A stretch of DNA of 64,000 bases from Psychrobacter proteolyticus. GTDB taxonomy: Bacteria > Pseudomonadota > Gammaproteobacteria > Pseudomonadales > Moraxellaceae. The stretch spans positions 849,946-913,945 of the forward strand of contig NZ_QLKS01000001.1 in assembly GCF_003350005.1 (NCBI RefSeq), in the 5' to 3' direction. Within the stretch, counting starts at the first letter, position 1; every line of letters begins with the position of its first letter. Shown in pieces: positions 59,081-64,000 of the stretch. The notes under the pieces were generated by a model that saw only the letters and a list, made by a program, of their open reading frames with translations, was not told where the DNA came from and did not search any database. A program made the translations under genes and the position numbers.

Positions 59081-61750
59081 TTATTCTTCTACCCACTCAC
59101 CTTTACGCCAGTACACACCCCAACGCGTGGCCTTGCCGTTTTTCTCAGAGCCGATATACTGCTCTTTTTTCTTACGCGACCAGCGCAATATGGTTGGGTT
59201 GCCTTCAGGATCTTCGTCTGGTCCTGCAAACAGATACTGGAACTTATCTTCCATCTTGTCTTTGATTTCTCGTAGCTCAGCCAGCTTTGGCGGACGTGTC
59301 TCGCGCACTTTTGGGAACTTAGACGCTGCTAAGAACATCCCAGCCGCCCCTTCACGCAAAATGAAATAATCATCATGCTTGGTCGACTTTAGCTCTGGTA
59401 GGTGGATTGGATCCATACGTGGCGGCGCTGCTTCGCCTGTTTTTAGTACCTTGCGCGTATTGTCACATTTTTGACAAGCGAAGTAAGGACCAAAACGTCC
59501 CGTCTTCAGCTCCATCTGCCCATCACACTTATTACAATCGATGGTAGGGGCATCTGAACCCGGTACTTCGAACTTACCTTCTTCTAGGATATAACCATCA
59601 CAATCAGGGTTGTTACCGCAGATGTGCAGCTTTAGACCACCATCCACGATATAGCCATTCATCGCTGTACCACATTTTGGACAGCGTTTTTTCTCCATCA
59701 AATCTTTGACTTCGGCCGCTTCGTCTTCTTCACCTTCGGCATCATCGAGATTGGCGAAAGCTTCGACTGGCATTAAGTTTTTAGTGCCTTTACAGCGCTC
59801 TTTTGGCGGTAGATTATAGCCAGTACAGCCTAAGAATACGCCTGTTGACCCTGTGCGCAACTGCATCGGACGATCACAGATATCACAATGGACATCTGGC
59901 ACGTCAGTCGGATCGTTTGGACGCATGCCGTCTTTTTCTTTGGCACGCTCTAGAGTGGTTTTGAACTCGCCATAGAAATTATCAAGCACATCTTTCCAAT
60001 CTTGATCACCTTCTGCCACATGATCGAGCTTGTCCTCTAACGCAGCAGTAAAGGTATAATCCATTAAGTCTGGGAAGCTAGCCGTCAATCTATCGGTGAC
60101 GATATCACCCATTTTTTCGGCAAACAGACGCTTATTCTCAAGCTTCACATAGCCGCGATCTTGAATGGTTGAGATAATTGAAGCATACGTCGATGGACGA
60201 CCGATGCCTTTTTTCTCAAGCTCTTTTACTAGGCTTGCTTCAGTATAGCGAGGCGCAGGCTTAGTAAAGTGCTGACTTGGATCTAGCTTGTCTAGGTTTA
60301 ACTTATCGCCTTTTTTGACATCAGGGAGTAAGGTATCATCAGTTTTGGCTGGTGGCATGACTCTTGTATAGCCATCAAATACCATGGTACGGCCGCGGGC
60401 TTTTAGCTCGATATCATCTGCGCCTACAAACAGGTTCACTGATAAATATTTGGCAGGTAACATCTGACACGCCACAAACTGACGCCAGATTAGCTCGTAT
60501 AGACGTATAGCATCACGCTCAACACCTTTGAGCTGTGTTGACTTCATATTGACATTAGAAGGACGAATCGCTTCATGCGCCTCTTGTGCACCTTGCTTGT
60601 TACCATAGAAATTTGGTTTTTCTGGTACGTATTTTGCGCCATAGCTGTCTTCGATATGACCACGGACAGCTGCAAGGGCATCGCCTGATAAGAACGTCGA
60701 ATCAGTACGCATATAAGTAATATGACCCGCTTCGTATAGACGCTGTGCCAAAATCATGGTTTTCTTAACAGAGAATCCTAAGCGTGTACTAGCAGCCTGT
60801 TGCAAGGTCGAAGTAATAAATGGCGCGCTTGGACGTGATTGCGTTGGTTTCTCTTCACGCTCTTTGACGATAAAATCGCTTGCTTTGAGCACCTCTAAAA
60901 CTTTATCGGTCTGCTCTTTATTACCAAGCTTTAGGGTTTTGCCACCTTGCTTGGTCGCCTCTAAACGTATACCGATTTGCTCAGCGTCTGAGGTTTTTTT
61001 GGCTTTACCATTAGCAATGTGCGTGTCCGCATGAATCTGCCAGTATTCTTCTGGAATGAACGCGCGAATCTCATGCTCACGCTCGACGACCAAGCGCATA
61101 GCGACTGACTGTACACGACCTGCCGACAGTCCTCGGGCTATTTTTTGCCATAATAGTGGCGATACCATAAAGCCGACAACACGGTCCAAGAATCGACGAG
61201 CTTGTTGCGCGTTCACGCGGTCAATGTCTAATTTCGAAGGCTGTTTAAACGCACTTTGGATAGCTGACTTGGTAATCTCGTTAAAAACCACACGTTGATA
61301 CTTGCTATCAGGGCCACCGATGACTTCTTTTAGATGCCAAGCAATCGCTTCCCCTTCTCTATCCATATCCGTTGCTAGATAGATTTTGTCAGCGTCTTTG
61401 GCTAATGCTTTAAGCTCTTTGATGACTTTGGTTTTGTTTGGTAGTACTTCATAAACTGCTGCCCAGTCATGCTCTGGATCTACACCCATGCGGCGTACCA
61501 GTGCTTGCTGCGCTTTTTCTTCTTTGGTCAGACTGTCATCTTTTTTAGCGGTTGTTGCTTTCTTTGCGCTTTTGCTCGCACTGACCGGCAAATCACGGAC
61601 GTGACCGATACTTGAGCGTACGATAAAGTCATCACCAAGGTATTTATTAATCGTTTTTGCCTTGGCTGGTGATTCTACAATCACCAAAGACTTACCCTTT
61701 GGGCTGTCAGCAGCTGGTGCTGGACTTTTTTTGGTTGTGGTTTTTGCCAT
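59081..61750 (-). CDS. topA: DNA topoisomerase I
   Basis: Type IA topoisomerase relaxing negative supercoils; 889 residues. The Toprim domain starts at about 21 ([12 protein letters not shown], Glu26) and has DMDREGEA at 128-135; the catalytic Tyr346 lies in HITYMRTDS. The C-terminal region carries two four-Cys zinc-ribbon domains and further Cys pairs ([24 protein letters not shown]). The N-terminus is Lys, Thr and Ala rich; residues 55-82 form a charged insertion. The start at 61750 (MAKTTTKK) is the family's usual beginning, though no SD is obvious; an ATG five codons upstream (61765) is possible. Confidence 0.97.
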   Translation of the reverse strand: MAKTTTKKSPAPAADSPKGKSLVIVESPAKAKTINKYLGDDFIVRSSIGHVRDLPVSASKSAKKATTAKKDDSLTKEEKAQQALVRRMGVDPEHDWAAVYEVLPNKTKVIKELKALAKDADKIYLATDMDREGEAIAWHLKEVIGGPDSKYQRVVFNEITKSAIQSAFKQPSKLDIDRVNAQQARRFLDRVVGFMVSPLLWQKIARGLSAGRVQSVAMRLVVEREHEIRAFIPEEYWQIHADTHIANGKAKKTSDAEQIGIRLEATKQGGKTLKLGNKEQTDKVLEVLKASDFIVKEREEKPTQSRPSAPFITSTLQQAASTRLGFSVKKTMILAQRLYEAGHITYMRTDSTFLSGDALAAVRGHIEDSYGAKYVPEKPNFYGNKQGAQEAHEAIRPSNVNMKSTQLKGVERDAIRLYELIWRQFVACQMLPAKYLSVNLFVGADDIELKARGRTMVFDGYTRVMPPAKTDDTLLPDVKKGDKLNLDKLDPSQHFTKPAPRYTEASLVKELEKKGIGRPSTYASIISTIQDRGYVKLENKRLFAEKMGDIVTDRLTASFPDLMDYTFTAALEDKLDHVAEGDQDWKDVLDNFYGEFKTTLERAKEKDGMRPNDPTDVPDVHCDICDRPMQLRTGSTGVFLGCTGYNLPPKERCKGTKNLMPVEAFANLDDAEGEEDEAAEVKDLMEKKRCPKCGTAMNGYIVDGGLKLHICGNNPDCDGYILEEGKFEVPGSDAPTIDCNKCDGQMELKTGRFGPYFACQKCDNTRKVLKTGEAAPPRMDPIHLPELKSTKHDDYFILREGAAGMFLAASKFPKVRETRPPKLAELREIKDKMEDKFQYLFAGPDEDPEGNPTILRWSRKKKEQYIGSEKNGKATRWGVYWRKGEWVEE

Positions 61751-62033
61751 GTTTGACGACACCATAATATAAGTAAATTAAAAGTAAGATTAAATTCAGC
61801 AGCACAGCAATTTATGGAAGCGGATACTCATGGTTTGGCCATGGTTCAGCTATTTATAGTAATAATCGCTGCTGATAAAAAAGGTTATAAAACAAATAAT
61901 AACCATAAAATAAAGATATAGTTATAAAGACGTTACACTGCTAAGCGTTAAACTGTCAACTTTAAATAATTTGAATATAACAAACCGCTTGCATATTGCC
62001 CTTTAATGGAGACGAAAAAACGCTTTACTAGGT

Positions 62034-62630
62034 TTATGCTTTTTTTTGCATCTGTAGCGCCCACTTCTCAAGGTTTTCTTTGAGCACTAGTAAGTCCGCT
62101 TCGATCCGTTTTTGATGATACGTAGGATTAGATGCTGGACGTACATAAGCAATATCTTCCCAATAAATAATAATGCTATTGGCCTTGGTCAATAGACCTT
62201 TAACAAACGGTTCGATACTTACTGGCAGCTCTAACGGCACTTGATCCAAGCTAAAATCAGTTTTTTTGACTACTGGATTATTGCTGATTTGACTAGAACG
62301 AATCGCACTGGGAATAGTAAGCGTCTTATCATCTGTACTGGTATCGACAAAACTGCTGTCTGGTCGCCACTGTCCATCAATCACTTGATAACGGGTATGC
62401 GGCAGTTTAGTGTCTTCAAATATCAGGCAGTACTGTCCAAGCATACCGCGGCCATACTCATTATCACGACCTTTGATCCAATCAGGGCACGAAACGAGCT
62501 TTGGATTGAGCTGTAAACGACGCGCGGTCATACGCAGCTTATCCAAACGCTGATCGATACCGTTCGGTTTGAGCGCCATCATACTCCCTAATACGAATAG
62601 TACAATGATAACGCCAATCAATGTTCCCAT
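62034..62630 (-). CDS. unknown membrane-anchored protein
   Basis: Not recognised; 198 residues. One N-terminal membrane helix (about 4-19) is followed by a soluble domain with Cys48 and Cys68 and conserved-looking patterns such as SCPDWIKGRDNEYGRGMLGQY and IIYWEDIAYVRP. The C-terminus is a charged helix (about 175-198). It lies upstream of topA on the same strand, 283 bases away, and is divergent from the DUF2799 gene. Two Cys could pair in the periplasm if the C-terminal part is exported. Confidence 0.7.
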   Translation of the reverse strand: MGTLIGVIIVLFVLGSMMALKPNGIDQRLDKLRMTARRLQLNPKLVSCPDWIKGRDNEYGRGMLGQYCLIFEDTKLPHTRYQVIDGQWRPDSSFVDTSTDDKTLTIPSAIRSSQISNNPVVKKTDFSLDQVPLELPVSIEPFVKGLLTKANSIIIYWEDIAYVRPASNPTYHQKRIEADLLVLKENLEKWALQMQKKA

Positions 62631-62987
62631 GATGGTCTGGCCTTTTGACTAAATGAAAAAGATACTAAGAGATATAGAGTGAAATATCGCTAATGAACCG
62701 TTATTTATAAATAGTACATATAGTTTTGCGATTAGTACGATAATAAACAACGATATATAAGGGCTTATAATGAGCACGAACCATTAAAAATCAAGCGTTG
62801 TCGTCCAATCGCGGTGCAACAGGTGCTTTTGAAACATATGACAATTTAGCAAGTTACGCTATTAAATCAGCTATTTAGCGTATACAAATTTACCGAACAC
62901 AGCACGCTATAAAAACCAGATTCGAAAAGTGGTCAGCGCAAAAAAGTGCTATGATAAACCATAATTTTAAACGCGCGCAGGTTTATT
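62631..62987. other. divergent intergenic region
   Basis: About 357 AT-rich bases between the gene at 62034 and the DUF2799 lipoprotein. It should carry both promoters. No clear element was identified. Confidence 0.45.
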
Positions 62988-63527
62988 ATGAATTATCTTA
63001 TTGAGTCAAACTCATCGGGCGCTTATCACGCTCGCAAGCTGATGAGTAAAGTCATGAGCAAAACAAGCATGAGCCTATCGCTACTTGGCGCGGTCGTACT
63101 GACATTATCGGGCTGTGCCACGACTCAGAGCCTAACTCCGCAGCAGTGTCAAAGCAGTAACTGGCAAGAAGTCGGCTATGCTGATGGCTCACAAGGTCGT
63201 TCAGGTGCTTACTTCGGTCACTATACTAATAGCTGCGCCAGTGTCGGCGGTGCTAGTCCTAACCGTATCCAATGGGAGCAAGGCCGTCAACAGGGTCTCA
63301 AAAACTATTGTAATGAGCTGAACGCTTATAAGCTCGGTCGCGAAGGCTATGACTGGCAACCTGTCTGTCCGTTAGAAGGTATTGAGAAGTTAGAAGAAGC
63401 CTACTCCCAAGGGCGCTACTACTACATCCGTCAGCGTGATCTCGACTACTTACGCTCACCTTACCCATTTGGCTACAGACATGCAGGCTTCGGTTACGGC
63501 TATCGTCCATTTGGCTACGGCTGGTAA
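62988..63527 (+). CDS. DUF2799 lipoprotein with aromatic/Gly-rich tail
   Basis: Probable lipoprotein of 179 residues. Lipobox LSGC (Cys43) follows a hydrophobic core, but the leading segment is long (27 residues); internal ATGs at residues 19 and 23 would give a more normal signal peptide. The ATG at 62988 has AGG six bases upstream. The mature part fits DUF2799: GYADGSQGR, and repeated G-R/Q patterns, with several Cys. The last 20 residues are rich in Gly, Tyr and Phe. Family members are uncharacterised envelope proteins. Confidence 0.8.
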   Translation: MNYLIESNSSGAYHARKLMSKVMSKTSMSLSLLGAVVLTLSGCATTQSLTPQQCQSSNWQEVGYADGSQGRSGAYFGHYTNSCASVGGASPNRIQWEQGRQQGLKNYCNELNAYKLGREGYDWQPVCPLEGIEKLEEAYSQGRYYYIRQRDLDYLRSPYPFGYRHAGFGYGYRPFGYGW

Positions 63528-63534
63528 AAAAAGA

Positions 63535-63564
63535 AAACCTCACTAACGACTTAATTTGAGGTTT
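63535..63564 (-). terminator. possible terminator of the ExbD-type gene
   Basis: Arms AAACCTCA/TGAGGTTT with a 14-base loop. On the minus strand it is followed by TTTTCTTTTTTT. It is about 170 bases past the ExbD stop, and the plus strand has no T tract. Confidence 0.5.
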
Positions 63565-63736
63565 AAGTAGTTAATGAGGTTGGAGAAAATTTTATTATTT
63601 TAATTGTTTTTATTATAGCGGTGTTGGTTGTTTTACTGGTTGGGCTATTGATTTATCTAGCCAGTTTTCTACTATAGAGCCAAAGCTACTAGTACTGACT
63701 CACAGTGCTTAAGTTATTCAATATTTAGCTACTAAG

Positions 63737-64000
63737 CTACTCATTCACAAAGGCGATTTTGGTCAGTCCAGCATTACTTGCCGCTGCCAAGACTTGAGCG
63801 ACCGTATCGTACTTGCCTTCTTTATCTGCACGTAACTGTACTGCTGGATTCTTACCAGTCGCGCCTTGCTGCTGCAAGCGTGTCTCCAACTCTTCCATAC
63901 TGATTGGATCACTATCCCAGAATATCCCCGCATCTTTATCAATACTGACTTGAATCGCTTCTGGCGGCGTTTCATTGAGCGCGGCACTAGTCTCTGGCAA
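63737..64000 (-). CDS. exbD: ExbD/TolR-type biopolymer transport protein, N-terminus cut by window edge
   Basis: C-terminal 87 residues of an ExbD/TolR family protein, the periplasmic part of the proton-driven motor that works with ExbB and TonB. The visible segment has the beta-alpha pattern with VSIDKDAGIFWDSDPISMEELE, then PAVQLRADKEGKYDTVAQVLAAASNAG (given in parts) and ends LTKIAFVNE, as in ExbD. The membrane helix with the essential Asp lies beyond the window edge, so ExbD and TolR cannot be firmly separated; the ending favours ExbD. The frame is open at the edge. Confidence 0.88.
   Translation of the reverse strand: MPETSAALNETPPEAIQVSIDKDAGIFWDSDPISMEELETRLQQQGATGKNPAVQLRADKEGKYDTVAQVLAAASNAGLTKIAFVNE

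Overview
The window reads as one continuous stretch of a bacterial chromosome from a gamma-proteobacterium of the Moraxellaceae, most likely Psychrobacter. Reasons: the blocks pyrG-kdsA / eno-ftsB-ispD, purM-purN / perM-hda and pyrC-rnt are arranged as in that group and its relatives; the isocitrate lyase is the long form of about 530 residues; there is a MiaE tRNA hydroxylase and a BLUF photoreceptor; the DNA is moderately AT-rich by eye. This is inference from gene content; no species call is possible. No insertion sequence, prophage, integrase, CRISPR array or rRNA was seen. One tRNA (Glu, TTC) is present.

Layout. 1-3.4 kb: transketolase (cut by the left edge) and serS. 3.9-8.5 kb: a YcxB-like membrane protein, Dps, a DUF2057 protein, Hda and an AI-2E/PerM family permease. 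9-10.8 kb: purM-purN. 10.9-16 kb: an aldehyde dehydrogenase, a LysR regulator and isocitrate lyase. 16-20 kb: a CYTH-CHAD protein, a YkuD protein without a signal peptide and an unknown membrane protein. 20-24 kb: argG, pyrC, rnt, a 65-residue membrane protein and tRNA-Glu. 24-35.8 kb: BLUF protein, ispD, ftsB, eno, a copper ATPase and chaperone, a cysteine-less HMA-like protein, kdsA, pyrG and a porin. 36-44.6 kb: malate synthase G, miaE, a run of four small acidic proteins, ppk1 and mtgA. 44.9-48.7 kb: a glutaredoxin-like protein, lldD, a rhomboid protease and a MipA-type outer-membrane protein. 48.9-49.6 kb: a two-gene islet of unknown function. 49.9-64 kb: fumC, 5-formyl-THF cyclo-ligase, an antiporter, lon, a META lipoprotein, lipoprotein SodC, topA, a DUF2799 lipoprotein and an ExbD fragment (cut by the right edge).

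How the genes work together. The set is mainly housekeeping: glyoxylate shunt (aceA and glcB, 20 kb apart), fumarase, lactate oxidation, purine, pyrimidine, CTP and arginine synthesis, Kdo and isoprenoid precursors, peptidoglycan synthesis and recycling, and stress functions (Dps, SodC, Lon, polyphosphate kinase and a CYTH-CHAD protein likely to act on phosphate polymers). Most transcription units end in clear intrinsic terminators, several shared between convergent genes.

The least ordinary parts are: the run of four small, acidic, Cys/Trp-free proteins at 40069-41235, one of them only 56 residues; the two-gene islet at 48914-49617 lying between two near-identical terminators; the cysteine-less HMA-like protein just after kdsA, with a copper module splitting a normally compact gene block; a BLUF protein with a C-terminal membrane anchor; and a small basic-tailed membrane protein whose last codons carry the tRNA-Glu promoter. 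No complete new system can be claimed from sequence reading alone.
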